Assembly: GCF_000002995.4 (NCBI RefSeq)
Contig: NW_025062475.1
Location: 5,708,187-5,772,186, forward strand
Length of the DNA stretch: 64,000 bases
From: Brugia malayi
Taxonomy: Eukaryota; Nematoda; Chromadorea; Rhabditida; Onchocercidae
Direction: 5' to 3'
The notes beneath the pieces were generated by a model. That model was not told where the DNA came from and made no database searches. It saw nothing but the letters and a program-made list of their open reading frames with translations. Shown here piece by piece: positions 1 to 13,067 of the stretch (position 1 is its first letter; the number at the start of each line of letters is the position of its first letter). Both the position numbers and the translations under genes were made by a program.

Positions 1-2945
1 ACAGATAAGAGATCTGTCGTGCGCAGAAAAATTATTTATACAATGAAAGCTATGGTCAGTCAAAATATTTTTTTATTTGGTGTGAAGAAAAAAACAACAA
101 CGACAGATAGAGAGAGAAGGATTCAATTTACGAGTAAATAAAAGCACAGATTAGGATTAGAAAAAAAAGGAAAAACAAGACGAAAACAAAAGCAAACAAA
201 TCACAGTACATTAGAAACACAAATACACACAGATACACATATTACTTGATATTTACCTATTTTCAAATTTCACAACTATTTTTTTTTAATCAAAAATTTT
301 CAGCTTGGAGAAATTTCATTTCAATAATTTGATGAATGAATTTCGTCAGAAGAATGATTTAATATAAAGAATTCTTTTTTTTTGCTTTCATTTTAAATTT
401 CATTGCTTTTCTAACCTTGGAATTTTTACTTTTCAAAGAAGATGAAGGTAATACACAACTAGACAAGTAAGTTATTATCATTTGCTTCACTCACACACAC
501 CTACTCAAATTATTGATGATAAAATATTGTATTCAGAACTTTCTAGTTCCGGGAAATCTTGAAATTAGGATAATTATATGTTCTTTTAGCACACACACAC
601 ATATATATATTTACATACAAATTAGTACTTAAGATTCAATCTATGCTCCCAGATGAAAATGCCAGCATTCGTTCATGCTTTTAAGTTGCATCACAAGCAA
701 AACATATCATTAAGCAATTTTAAAGCTGAACAATTCATTCCATACAACAGTAAAATGAAAAGAAAAAGACAATGAACCTTCCTTTTAATATTAATACTTA
801 AGTTTAATAATGGAACGTTTAATAAGCAAAAAAGATTTCATACGTGTTACACTAATATTAATGATAAATGAAAGAGTTAATTTATCAATCCTTTAGAAAT
901 TTCTATGAATTTACAAGCAGCTTTTCCAAAAAATTGTACATCATTTCACGACTCATCGTAGATTTGATATGAGTCAACTGTATTTATCAATTTTTTGACA
1001 TTAATCAAAACGCAATAATGAATTCAGGATAAATCATAATTTGATGAAACTTTAACTAAGTGATCGGGAAGTAATAAACTTACGTTTCGGGAATAATTAG
1101 AGGTGTTTTTTAATAAAAAAGATTCGCCTCTCAATTGTTCAACATTTCATAATGTTAAGAAAGAGAAATGGAATGAATGATTCATTAATGTAATGTTTTA
1201 CATCTTGTATGTTAAAAGCGGAATAGATAAGAGCATTAAAGGTCAATTTTTATTTCAAAAAAGTAACATTTCATCTATGCTTCCTAAATTTCCACATATA
1301 TAAGCTTCACGTATTCTATTTTCAGTAATGAATACAGTAAAGATTGTAAAAAATCTCTTCCTCAACTTTTTTAAATCAAATTCCCAGTAATTATCCACAT
1401 TTCTTTAAACTAAAAACAACTTAGACAATAAACTACTTATATATTTGAAGTTAAAGAGTAGTAGTAAACGTTATTAACTAAGAAGTTAAGAAGTACGACC
1501 ACTTCTGTCATTAAGTGCTTTTCAAGTGAATATTTCACGTCTGCTCGTCAGTTTTGATTAGGAAGCAAAACGCTTCATTTCTCAATAATGAATGGAATGA
1601 AAGGCATGTATATTTCGATGGTAATTTGTAAATTTCAACAATGCCTGATGGTGGAAGAAAACAGAACAACATGACTTTCTACAAGGCGCCACTTGTTATT
1701 GTCGGAATGCATTTGTAAGACATTGGAATCGAAATACCTTTCAAATACTACTCCAATTATAGATGAAAGTAACAAAACTTAACTTATAAAAAAACAAAAC
1801 TTAACTAAATTCATGCCTTTTAAAAAAGAAAGGAAAAGATCATTAAAAAAAAAATTCTCAAGAGATTTCGTCCACAAGTTCATCATTTACTTATTTTAAC
1901 GAGTATTAGTTTATTTCTTTATAATACAAAGTATATATTTGCTAAAATGAATCAGTAATAGAATATTCTCTTTTTTGGAAATCGCAAAGACATTTAAAAT
2001 AAGAAAACAAAAATGAATTGATATGATAGTGATAAACAGAAGAATTCTTGTTTCGAACATAGCAATTTAAAAGCATGAACGAATACTGATATTTTGATCT
2101 GAGAGCATAAATTGAATCTTAAGTAGTAAAGTGTAAGATACTTGTTTTTGTATGTAAATATATATATATGTGTGTATGTGTGTCAATTGTGAAGGAAACC
2201 AGTGGATGCTGAATTAAAAAGGTTGAAATTGAAAAATGCGAATAGCATAGGGATATACGGTGCGGAGAAGTCCCATTTCTATTTTGAGTAATACAGCCTA
2301 CCAAAAGGATTGATGGCACAGATTTGGTTGAATTGGGAGGGTGAAGGAAGAAGGAAGAGAGAGAGGGAGAAAAAGAGCCTTTAGCGCATTAAACCCGAAG
2401 TGATGTATTGGAATACGGATAAAAATAAATGAATGTAATGGTTGTTGATCGGATAATAGGTGTAACAAGACAAAGTGAGGTAAGGTATGCCAGGTAAAGT
2501 AAGTATTATCCTGATTACTATTGTATCTATAAAAGTGGAAAGTTGTAAAATGCTCAAAATTTGACTACGACAACTGACCTCCATTTTGGAATGTATCATC
2601 GTACATAGTCTGATGAAACTATCATAATACTGCATATAATGTAGAAATGATGCGGAAGAAGTAGAGCAATTGATGATTTGCAGATGAGGAAGGAATATTT
2701 GATAGTGAATTTTGTTACATTAAGGAAATATTTTTGTGGGAGAAGTAGAAAATACAATGAAAGAATAATGATTGTGTGCTTAGCAAAAAGTTTCAGCAAA
2801 ATAGCAGAATTTAGAAGTTTAGAAGACAAACAGAATGAAAGTGAATAAAATGACCAGCACAGGTGAAAAAATTATACCTGGTGAGTATGCTGGACAACTT
2901 CATGGAAAACAGAATGTCCCATCGCGAATGATGATACTAGTAAGA
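1..2945. other. AT-rich DNA without a recognisable gene
   Basis: No open stretch here has the exon-like length, splice signals or residue pattern of a protein. It holds homopolymer runs, short CA/TA microsatellites near 590-610 and 2160-2182, and the two arms of an inverted repeat described separately. Short ORFs of 66-84 codons on the minus strand are low-complexity and look like chance. Confidence 0.6.
590..2183. repeat. Imperfect inverted repeat with about 100-bp arms
   Basis: The segment 590-689 reappears in reverse complement at 2062-2183. The best-matched core, 626-689 against 2062-2125, is about 64 bp with roughly eight mismatches. Outside it both arms carry a TTACATACAA block joined to a (TA)n/(CA)n tract, with about 20 extra bases in the right arm. 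The 1.37 kb between the arms shows no transposase-like ORF. It could be an old non-autonomous transposon or two inverted copies of a dispersed repeat. Confidence 0.6.
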
Positions 2946-3779
2946 AATAAATGAACATTGAAGAAATGCGCACATAACGTAATATTGATTGATTGGCTCA
3001 TCTCATTTCTAATCACTTGTAAATGTTTATTCAGAAATTCATCTTAAAATCAATTTTTAATTTTAATGTCTGTTCAGTGCAACTCTGTTTTGTAGCTAAA
3101 AGTAGATCGCTTCCACTCTTATTTTCAATATAAATCACAGTGTGTCGTCTTGAAAAAATGATTTTCCACTCAAAATCTTTTGCAGATTAATGATGAATTT
3201 TTTGAATTACTATGGAAGGATAGTTTAAATCAAGTTCTATGAAGTGCGCTCCTCTCATTACAAATACGCCTTTATACGATGCTATATGGGTATATATATA
3301 TGTGTATGTGTCTGTCCCAGCACTTTATTTAAAGTATGAAAAAATGCTTAGAAGAGAAAATTTTCTGGAAGAAAAAGTTTGACGGAGAAAATGTCCAAGG
3401 TTATCGCTGTTGTACCAATTTCTTTGTTCACTTTTCAAAAAAAAAGAAAATATTGCAATCAAAAATGCTCACCTCACCGCATTTTGTGTGCCTTACTTCT
3501 GCGCGTCCCACTTTTTCCTTTTTTCTGTTAGACCGTTCTTTCATCACTCATTGCAGGGCAGAAGAAAAGTTTCTGGTGTCCTGCACTGTGCAGCGCGACA
3601 TGTCGAAATGTGAAATGAGCTCGTTTAGCAGCATTTCCTCATCAAAGCGTAACCGGTAGTGCAAATGTCCTTCAAAGCGTTCAAGAAGGCTTCACAAGCA
3701 GCCCTCTCTACCTGATCACTTCATTGTAATCCGGAAGGATGAGGCATTTCATTAAAACGCCGTTACAACCGTACTGTTG
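2946..3779. repeat. Duplicated block 1, left copy
   Basis: This 834-bp block is repeated in the same orientation at 16879-17712, offset by 13,933 bp. The copies look almost identical: one clear difference is G at 3576 against A at 17509. It contains a 107-codon ORF (3336-3659) and an overlapping 67-codon ORF. Both are rich in Phe, Lys and Ser and resemble no family I know, so I do not call them genes. Confidence 0.9.
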
Positions 3780-4091
3780 TAATGCTGCAATGTCCGTAGC
3801 ATTATGAACGATAAAGTACGCCTATCTATTCCACAAATTCAGAGTTTGCCAATTAGCAATGCCTGCATTTGAACCTGTGATCAAAACGATTAATTTCCAG
3901 TGTTTGTGTAAAAAAATTTCAATGAAAAATGAAGTACGTGAGTTGTAGGTAACGACAGCAATGGTAAAGATGACCTTTCGTGACGACTAAATGGGAATGT
4001 TTGAGACGGAAAAAAAGAAGGAGGAGCAAGTTCAGTTCTGCTCCAAAAGGAGTTCAGGAAATATTTCAACTCACTGAAATAAAACCTTCCC
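3780..4091. other. Spacer of the left duplicate, unlike the right one
   Basis: This 312-bp segment separates the two duplicated blocks in the left copy. The corresponding segment of the right copy (17713-17967, 255 bp) has an unrelated sequence. The break from shared to unshared sequence is abrupt on both sides. I see no ORF or inverted ends in it. Confidence 0.75.
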
Positions 4092-5667
4092 CCTACCTTT
4101 TTCTCTCCCTCTTTCTTCCTCTCTCTGTCTCTCTTTCTTCCTTGATTTACTTTTCTGCTTTTTTTACATCATTTAAATGAATGCCTTAAAATATTTTTAA
4201 TAATCACAAAGAGAAAATTATTAAAAGTTTGTTTCGGATTTAAAAAGCAGAAATGAAAGTATCACCAAAGGATTGAACTGTTTTAGCAAAGCAAAAAGAA
4301 TTGCTCATTTCAGAATGCCAACAAACGAAATGTCGGATTTTGCTTTGAAGAGAGAGATACGTGTCACCCTCTTCAGATTTAAACAATTTCTCCTTACTTT
4401 TGATTGTCACTCTATTTGGCACAGCCTCAACATGTTCAGCTTGCATTTTTGAATGAATAATCGAATATTTTCTGATAATTAATTAACTAAGTGAATGGTA
4501 GAATATATTCGTAATGGCTTTATATAGCTGGAAATCTTTTGCTAATAAACAAAACTACAAAAATACTTCCTGTAAACTTAATCTGTCAAAAGTTAAATAG
4601 TTCAGATGACAGTGCTATGCAAATACATCATAAAATGCTCCATAATTACTCATAAAAGTAATTACGAAATTGTATTGACACAAAGACATTGCAATCAAAT
4701 GAACCGAACTTTCACATCAATGCCATTTAAGGATTACTGTCGCTCTATCCCATATCTCAGGTGTTAGTGCTTATGACCAGAGTAAGTCCCATTATATTTT
4801 AATTGTCTCATCTGCTCATTATAATGATCTGTTGCGATGACACCGAAAAGTTAAATTATTGCTTTCCGTAAATAAGATGTGGATGAGAACAAAGATTTAT
4901 CTTAAAACCGAAAATTGAAGAATCCTTGACAAAAGGACTATCGGAAGCGAAGGATTTTTGTCAATGAAATTAACTATGAGTCAAAAATTAACTGGCTAAA
5001 TCTTCACATTTAATCATTCAGGTGAGCTTCCGGAAAAAATCACACAACTGCAACCCTCAAGCCTTTGTTTTATTCTTCTTAATACAACTGCGTGCTAAAA
5101 TTCGAACATGACATAAGCGCCTCGAATTTATAAATGATGATTTACTGCATGTTAGATTTTATGTAAGACTTGTGAAAATAAATTAATAGTAATACTAGGC
5201 AATAAAAATCCTCTTAAACTTTCGTCAAACAAAATTTCAACATTGCAATCCAAAAGTTACTAAATGCATTACGTTATCACGTCGCGCAATAGTTAAAGTT
5301 TCACGCATATCACCGCCAATTCTCAAATGTTTCTAAGATTACCTTGAAAAGATTATTTTTCAATTGCTCTCATATTTTTGTAATGGTTGCAAACTAACAG
5401 CGTATAGGAAGTTTGCTTCTGACTGAAGCACGCAACACGGAACCAAAATTTAAAATATAACTAAAATCTGAGAACTCCCAGAATTACTGCCCGAGAAATG
5501 ATGCAACAATTTAACAAGAGATCTTAGTATTCCTCGATGCTTGTTTTATTGATGACGAGGACGATGAGCGTTGTTGTTATTGGTAGCAGTGTTTTTCATT
5601 ACAATGAGAAACTCTCAAATTTAAATGCCCGAGATATTTCAATGCTTTCAAAATTTTCAATTTAAAT
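4092..5667. repeat. Duplicated block 2, left copy
   Basis: This 1576-bp block is repeated in direct orientation at 17968-19543, offset by 13,876 bp. The 57-bp change in offset from block 1 equals the length difference of the spacers. I found no differences where I compared stretches by eye. It begins in a CT-rich tract and contains a 68-codon minus-strand ORF (4240-4446) that is identical in both copies but has no recognisable family. Confidence 0.9.
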
Positions 5668-8600
5668 GCCAAGTCACTGTTGAATTTCATTTAAAAACAC
5701 ATTTTAATCATGTTTATCTATCTTAGCTATCATTCAAAATAATCCCTTTAATTGTTGAAAAATATAAAAAAATAGAGACGTAAGTATAAAATAATATAAA
5801 ATCAAAAAAGTTAAATGTAAAGAATATTGCAATTCTTGTAATACAAAAGATGCAACCACTTTCACAACTTACCATTTAAAAGCCACTTTTAAATTCCCAA
5901 AATCCTGAACTGTTTCCAGAATTATTCGTACGATATCATCCACTTCTAGATTTGAAATTCTGAATCACATTTGCAAAGCAATAAAATGCTATAAACAATT
6001 CTAAATGATATTTTTGAAAAAGAAATGGAAACCTGTGTTTTTTTTTTGTTTGTATCTTCTAACTTACGTGTTTGTTCTATCTGTAACCAAATAAAAAAAG
6101 GTGATAACTTCATCTCTTTAAAAAAAAAAAAAAAAAACAAATACAAACAAAAAAGGCAAACTTTTATTTTAAAAAGAAGAAAAACGAAAGACGAAAAACT
6201 GCAAAATTATTTTACTTCATTTTTTGCCACTTTCGTTTTTTTTTCCTTTATCATTATAACCAGAAAATATAATAATAACAATTGTGATACATAAAGGCCT
6301 CTCTCAACTAGGCGTTTTCCCACAGCTTAAGCCTTTATCGCTGCAATGAATCGTTTTCAATTGCAGATATCAGGCAAAGTCGTCGTCGTTTTTTGAATGC
6401 TTCAAAAGTAGAAAGTCTGGAAAAATCGAGTGGAAAAAAAACAAAACAAAACAAAAAAGTGTGTACCATCGATAAGCTACATTTTTCCCATCCTAACGCA
6501 TTTTTGCAAGATTTTCTATATGAAACACACACATACGCAAAATATAATATTTCCTTATTAATTTGTCGAAAGCTAAATAAAATTTCTTTTTTGTTTATTT
6601 AAAAAAGAAAGAAATAATAGATGCATCCATTCATTAATCCTTAATACTTATCTTTTTTGCAATAAGTATATAACAATCTAATATTATTTGTCGTATTTTT
6701 ATTGTTTTCATTATATTATATCATATTATATTATTATTATTATATAGTTCAAAAACTCATTCGATGTGATTCATCACTCGTATATATGGGTTTTACAACA
6801 AATTCTAATTCTAATCATTATTTTATTATATGTATTTAAAATGAATTTGTAATATATGATTTGATGTAAATTACTATGAAATTTCAATTTTTAGGAATTT
6901 TACATTTTCTAAAATTTGGAAACTTATTTTTTATATATATATATATATTTTTTTTTTTCAATGGAAAATGGAAAAGGAAGTTATTTGCATTATCAACTGA
7001 ATATTTTTACTTAATTTTAATTGGGGCTTTCCAAATATTTCTTTAACTCAGAACCTTCGTCATGATATTTTGCATAAGTTATAAAATAAATTCACAATAA
7101 ATACACAGGATCAGATCAGAATGATGAACGGCATAGAGAAATCTCAATAATATTGTTGTTCGATTACAACATTGTAGACTAAGTGAAGCGTGGTGACGAT
7201 TTAAAACTTGAAATGACCACTAAACATTTGAAACGTGTAATTTAAAAATTTCATTCGATCTGCAATATCTCTATCATAAATATTGATAATAATCATGATA
7301 AATAATAATACACCCTGTGAGATAACAATATCATTACCAAAACAGAATTCCATTTAATATTTCTAATTTATTACTCTAACTCATGAAAATAATGCAATAA
7401 AATTAAAGAATGATTTTGAATAAGGGAAGCAAAAATAACGAAAAATAAATAAACAAAAAGGACAAATAAACTCATTCATGAAAAAAAGGAAAAGAATGAT
7501 TGTTAAACAAGCATTATGAATTTCTAAAGGTTGTTGCAATTTCATTTTGGAATATGTGAAAGAATGTTCGATATAGAAGGTGGTGAAAAATAGGAAAAAT
7601 GAAAGGTAAGATAAAATAATGATAACAGATATCACGATGATGTACGATGAATGAATGAATGAATGATGGTTGGATGAAAATGAAATACAGTACTAAGTGA
7701 GATGAAGGAACAAAAAAAAAAAAAAAATGAGTGCAAAATTTTTTTTTTCCTCTTCATTTTCTAAGTTTTAAATTAAAATATATCGCGATACACGATTTGT
7801 AGTATCGGCAACACTAATAATCACGTATCATGTGGATATTTCATTCGTTTCTTTTTTGTCATGATGACAATCTAATAATGCATTTTATAATAACGGTCAT
7901 CGACACCACTTAGTGAAACATACATACAATTTTCTAATTATAACATCAGTAAAGCAACAAACCTTTTTCATATTTGTTGTTGTCGTGCGCATTTGTCAAC
8001 GACATAGTTTTCAAAAAAAAAAAAATGTATTTTTGTTCCTCTTCTTCTTCTTTCATTTCATATCAATAAAATTTTTTGATTTAAATAAAAAAAAGAAGAA
8101 AGATAAATGTTGACAGATTGATAGCAATTGGATGAGAATAGAAATTAGCTGAAATTAACTTTAACAAAAGCTTATTTTAATATTATGGTAGTTCTAGTTT
8201 CAACTAAGATTTATGATTAAACTTCTTTTTTTGGAGATGAAATAAATATATTTTCATATTTCAGGATTAATATTAACTTACCATTTCCCAATTTACTTCT
8301 GTTTCATTGCGAAGAAATATTATGACATAATGATCAGCGACATTGTTAAAGTCTTGAAATGAACCACTACATGCCATCATACAACGTCATCTGCTATTTT
8401 GCAAATAGTGGAACTATTAAGTGGTGATAACTCGGTCACTCCTTTCATTTAATCCTTTTAACCTTGAAAAATAAAAGTAAATTTTAAAAGGAAGTAACAA
8501 GTGCATACTTCTCGCACTTTTCAAACTAAATGAAACAAATGAACTTCAATCTTTATCAATTTCATATAAAATTTGTATGTGACAAACAAAATGAATAAAT

Positions 8601-10497
8601 AAATCACTTATGAAAGTAAAACTGTTTCATTCAAATAATGGGTAAAATTTATTGGAAGATGTTTTTTTCACGAGTCTCGAGAAAATTGTATTATAAAGAT
8701 ATATGAAGGCGATGTCTATTTTGAGCATAAATCCATAAATCAGTAGTCATAAAGTTATGGTAGAGTAAGAGTAAAATAGCACTTAAGCAAAATAATTACA
8801 AATTTCCATGATAAGTATGAAATGATTAGCTTACTAATTTTATCTTTGCCACTGAATTATGATTGGAATAAATTGGAACAAATTACGATTATTCTTAGTT
8901 GAGCATAAAAAGAATGGAATGAGAAAAAGTTTTGCTTCAGAATCAATTAACAATTCCATTATCAGGAAATTTCAAAATTCATATATCATTCCACGATTGC
9001 AACTGATAGTGCACTATATATTGAATATGTCAGTAATTTTTGCTGCCCAAATACTTTAAAAATTACTATAAAATATTCAAATGATAACATGATATGTTAT
9101 GAGATTACTAGCAGAGCTTGGATAAAGATTAGTGTAGGATAAAGTTTTTTTAAGCAGAAAGACTTTTGTTCTAAAATATTTTTGCAAATAAAAAATTGAG
9201 TGAATGAATGAATGAATGATGAGTTCATGGTACATTAGCAAAAATTTTCTCACGATCATTCTTTTTCCATCATCTTATCTTATCATATTATCATAAAACT
9301 ACCTCTTTTTCTATCGCTATTATCAATCCAATTAAAAACAATTGTGGTAGCAATAACAGTTTTAAATTACACTGAAATTTGTTAGTGATATAATTTTTGA
9401 AGTATCTTTTAAAACAAGAAAAAGTGTAATCAGCAGCAACAAATGAATATTAGTTTTGATGAGAATTTGTCTTTTTTCCGCAAAAAAAGAATTATTTCAT
9501 TTTACTTTATCTCTTCTTATTTTTGAAACTACGATGTGGCGCAAATGTAAACGACTCTTTTCACTCCATTAGCGCACGTTATCAAATATATGCATTACAA
9601 ATGCAAAAATTTCTTGAATGGAAGAAGAAAAAGAAGTATCGTGTGTATTAAGAAAATATCTAATGTGAATGAATGCTTTCTACTTTCTAATTTTCAAAAT
9701 CGTTAACATTTAAGTCTTAAGGATGTGTATAAGCATGTGAATGTCACATAAATTTTATTTTAAAAAGTTCTGAAGCAAGAAAAAAAATTAAATCCAAAAA
9801 GTTATTATATTGGATCATAAATCAACATATGATGTTTCGTTTATTTCAATAGATTGTATATTACATAGAATTTAAAAAGTTACAATAGAATTAGTATTTC
9901 CGAATTTATAAAAGTTTAAAAATTGTAATCATGGAAGTATTGTTGACTAAAGGTGATATCTGATTTTTTTATAATACATTAATTAAAATTTGAGTTAGAT
10001 AATTTTGAAAAAATACAATTTTTCGTAGTTTTTTCTATTTTAGGCACATTTGTTGTTTGGAACATTAAAAATTTTGATGTAACACAATTGTACAATAATT
10101 GCCCTTTCTTTCCAATGATAGATAACAATACTGATAGTGTTAGTGTCAATTTTAATATAGGCTTAAAAATAATACTTTCTTTCCTAAAAAAAGGAAAAAT
10201 TTAAACTCTTATTTAATAATTTGAATAGACAGTTGTAAATTAATTGGGGTGCCTATTAGATTTTTTTTATTTCATGTAATTTAAGCTTCATGTTCGCAAT
10301 AAATAAATCTTTTCGTCACTTTTATTTTCATTTCATTTGACAATGCTCAGAAATCATTCATGACATGAAAGCAAGAATGAAATAAATGCTCAGAAGATAC
10401 AGCGACAATCAAATTAGCGCTCCAAAACAAAAAATTCGTACTTCCATTTTACTCAAGGAACTATTTATGTAGTCAATAAGCATTTGATTGTAATAAT

Positions 10498-10610
10498 TAA
10501 AAACAAAAAGAGCGAAGTTATCGTTATCACCACTGTCATTATCACTATTATTATTATTATGATAATAGTGATAACGATAATGTTAACTTCGGAATCTTTT
10601 TTTTTGCTTT
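10498..10610. repeat. Imperfect long palindrome
   Basis: The left half reads AAAAGAGCGAAGTTATCGTT and on into a TTATCACTATTAT arm. The right half repeats this in reverse complement, ending in AACTTCGGAATCTTTTTTTT. The arms are about 45 bases with a few mismatches and an 8-10 base offset, folding around a short ATT-rich centre. It could be a miniature inverted-repeat element or a source of hairpin RNA; the sequence does not decide. Confidence 0.5.
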
Positions 10611-12603
10611 CTGCATAAAAAAATGACAATGACAAAAAGTATTTTAGTCGACGATCGAGTCAGTCGGTTCCAACCTATGTCATCAACCACCTTCTTTCTT
10701 CAATATACACCACATACACCATACCATCATCACCTTTATCAAGGTCAACAACGTTCACTCAGAAATTTATGAGCTGTGCGCTTAATGCTGAAAATGCTAC
10801 AGGTAGATAGACAGATAGGTAGGTAAGGTAGGTGGGTAAGTGGGTAAGGTAGATACGCATGTGGTATAACTTCCCCAACTTCCTCTTTCATAAATTGTCT
10901 GATTTGATTAAAATTGTTTCCATATTGAAGTTGGAATGTACAGTTGAAAGAAAAAAAGAAGCAACAACAAGCGAACTTTTTCAGTTCTTGAAATAGTCAT
11001 TAAAAAAGAAGAGGAAAAAGAAAGAAATAAAGGTAATAAAATGAGGGACTCTTTTTTAATATTAAACTTTTCAAAAACAGGTTACTACTATCACTACTTT
11101 AAAAAACAGAAAAAGTGAAATGAAAGCGTTATGCAAAAATATCAAGAAAGTTGAATTTCGTTTCAAAGAAATGATTATTTTTCAAATGAAAGACTAACTT
11201 ATAAAATAGGATTAAAAGAAAGGAAATATGAACGAAAATTTTGGGATAATCTTAATAGCATTCTTCTTAATAACTTCATATTCAAATTATAAATACACTG
11301 TAGAATATTTTATAATGATATCATTTTTTGTTGAGGATTATTATTGAAAGTTTTGTTTGACTGATGAATATCTGCTAAAGTAAATAGTAACATAAATTCA
11401 ATAGCTCAAATGCTAGCTTGAATTTGATAAAATGGTAAGTGTATGATTACATTATATTTATACAAAATATAATTTCTTCTCTAATAAATATAATAAATTC
11501 TTTTTAATATTTTTTAAGAAATTCCGGAAATAAAAAATCTTTTATGGCTGTTCGTTTTCCCAAATTCATTTCGCTCACATTATCATTGCTCTCTAAGTTA
11601 GAAGGAAAAAAAAGCACCAGCCGCCTATTTTTGTGCGCCATAAGTTCATCAGCATTTTGTCATTTTCAAAAAAGAACAAATGAACCGTTATCGTTGAGAA
11701 ATGCGAACATTACTGGAGGAAATCAGTTGACGTCAAAGACGCCCCTTACTGATATATTTATAAATTAACATATATAAATTGTATACATTCTTCTTATAAT
11801 TCATTTTAAAATTTAAATTTTTGTTTAAATTAGCATTTTGTTAATTAAGTTAAAACAAAGTGAATATGCATTATCCTTTTGAAAAAAAGTTGTATTATCA
11901 TTGCCGCCTCTCTCGTCCTTTGATATGTCCTATTCGTATTAAATTATTGATTACTAATTGGTGCAATTATGCATTTTCTCTCTTCAAATGATATTTATCT
12001 ACTATAGATCACTGAAAAATTACTCAGTTTTAATTTCTATTGAAGCATAATCGGGCGGAAATGTTACATAAATGTGTTCAAAAGCAGGCGCAAATGTTTG
12101 CTTAATATTGGCAAAGAAGAGAGAAAATGAAAAGGGTAAAATAGCTGTGCTATTCCCTCTTGTATCAATCATACCAAATTGTGCTTCCTTGAGCCTTGGA
12201 TATTTTAGAGTGAATAAAATTTTCCTTCCCAATTTGCAATAGTTTTTTTTGTTTTTCCGGATCAGATATTACTCTAATATCACCTCTAGCTCAGTAAATT
12301 CAAAAACAAAAAGAGGAAGAGAAAATATGGAAATTTACCCAGAAATCAGCATATCAACTTCTCAAGATATCCATACAAGAACCATTTGAAGGTACCATAC
12401 GAGCAACTCACCGAAGGTACCGTGCGAACAACCTTTGAAGGGTGCAAAACAAGATAATTTATTGCCTATGAAATGCATAATTTACTTTTATAATGCATGC
12501 GAGAAAAATAACTTTTGATTAGCTCCGACCTCTAATGTATGCTAGTCTTCTGCAATTGGCGTACTATGACATGCCAAAACTATGACAAAACATGCCAAAA
12601 GAA

Positions 12604-12620
12604 GTTGCATGACATGCAAC
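12604..12620. repeat. Short perfect palindrome in a CATG-rich stretch
   Basis: GTTGCATGACATGCAAC is an exact inverted repeat with 8-base arms around one base. It lies in a stretch (about 12560-12630) where TGCCAAAA and ACATGC motifs recur several times. No function is evident. Confidence 0.5.
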
Positions 12621-12853
12621 ATGCATGTTAATTATATCATATGTTTCTTCAAAATGTATGATATCTGTAACTAAGATTGAGTGTTACTTAAAAAGGTGAA
12701 AAAGTGGAATAAAATTAATATACACAACGGAGGATGAAGAATCGCTGCTACTAGTAATGCTTCTGCAAAGGCTTGAAAGTAAGCAGAAGCATCAGGAAGC
12801 ATAATCCTAAATTCAATAGAGAAGGCGCTTTTTGATGAAGGCACGTCTTAAGC

Positions 12854-12868
12854 TTAGGCTTAGGCTTA
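12854..12868. repeat. Interstitial telomere-like TTAGGC repeat
   Basis: The sequence TTAGGCTTAGGCTTA holds two full units and half a third of TTAGGC, the standard nematode telomere repeat. It is preceded by a degenerate CTTAAGC unit. It is far too short to be a chromosome end and may be chance or a scar of break repair. Confidence 0.4.
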
Positions 12869-13035
12869 TTCCAAGCCTGGACTTTCTTTCTACAAGGGTC
12901 CAAACTTGCGTTAAGCAGGCTTATTGCTAAGCTCTCTTCGTGCAAGATCGTCATAGCTTCTAAATATTGTATTCGTGCTAGGCTAGAATTTATGAATTTA
13001 GCCATCCTATATTTTCTCAGGCACTTGCTATATTA

Positions 13036-13067
<32 letters not shown>

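Noticed and set aside
3336..3659. 107-codon ORF, repeated at 17269-17592, as a duplicated gene
   Set aside because: The protein is Phe/Lys/Ser-rich without a domain or upstream signals. It overlaps a second ORF of similar quality, and its preservation is explained by the identity of the whole duplicated block.
12751..13005. 84-codon minus-strand ORF as a gene
   Set aside because: The stretch contains internal short repeats (GCTTAGGCTTAGG, AAGCAT) that keep the frame open. No acceptor, start context or family similarity supports translation.
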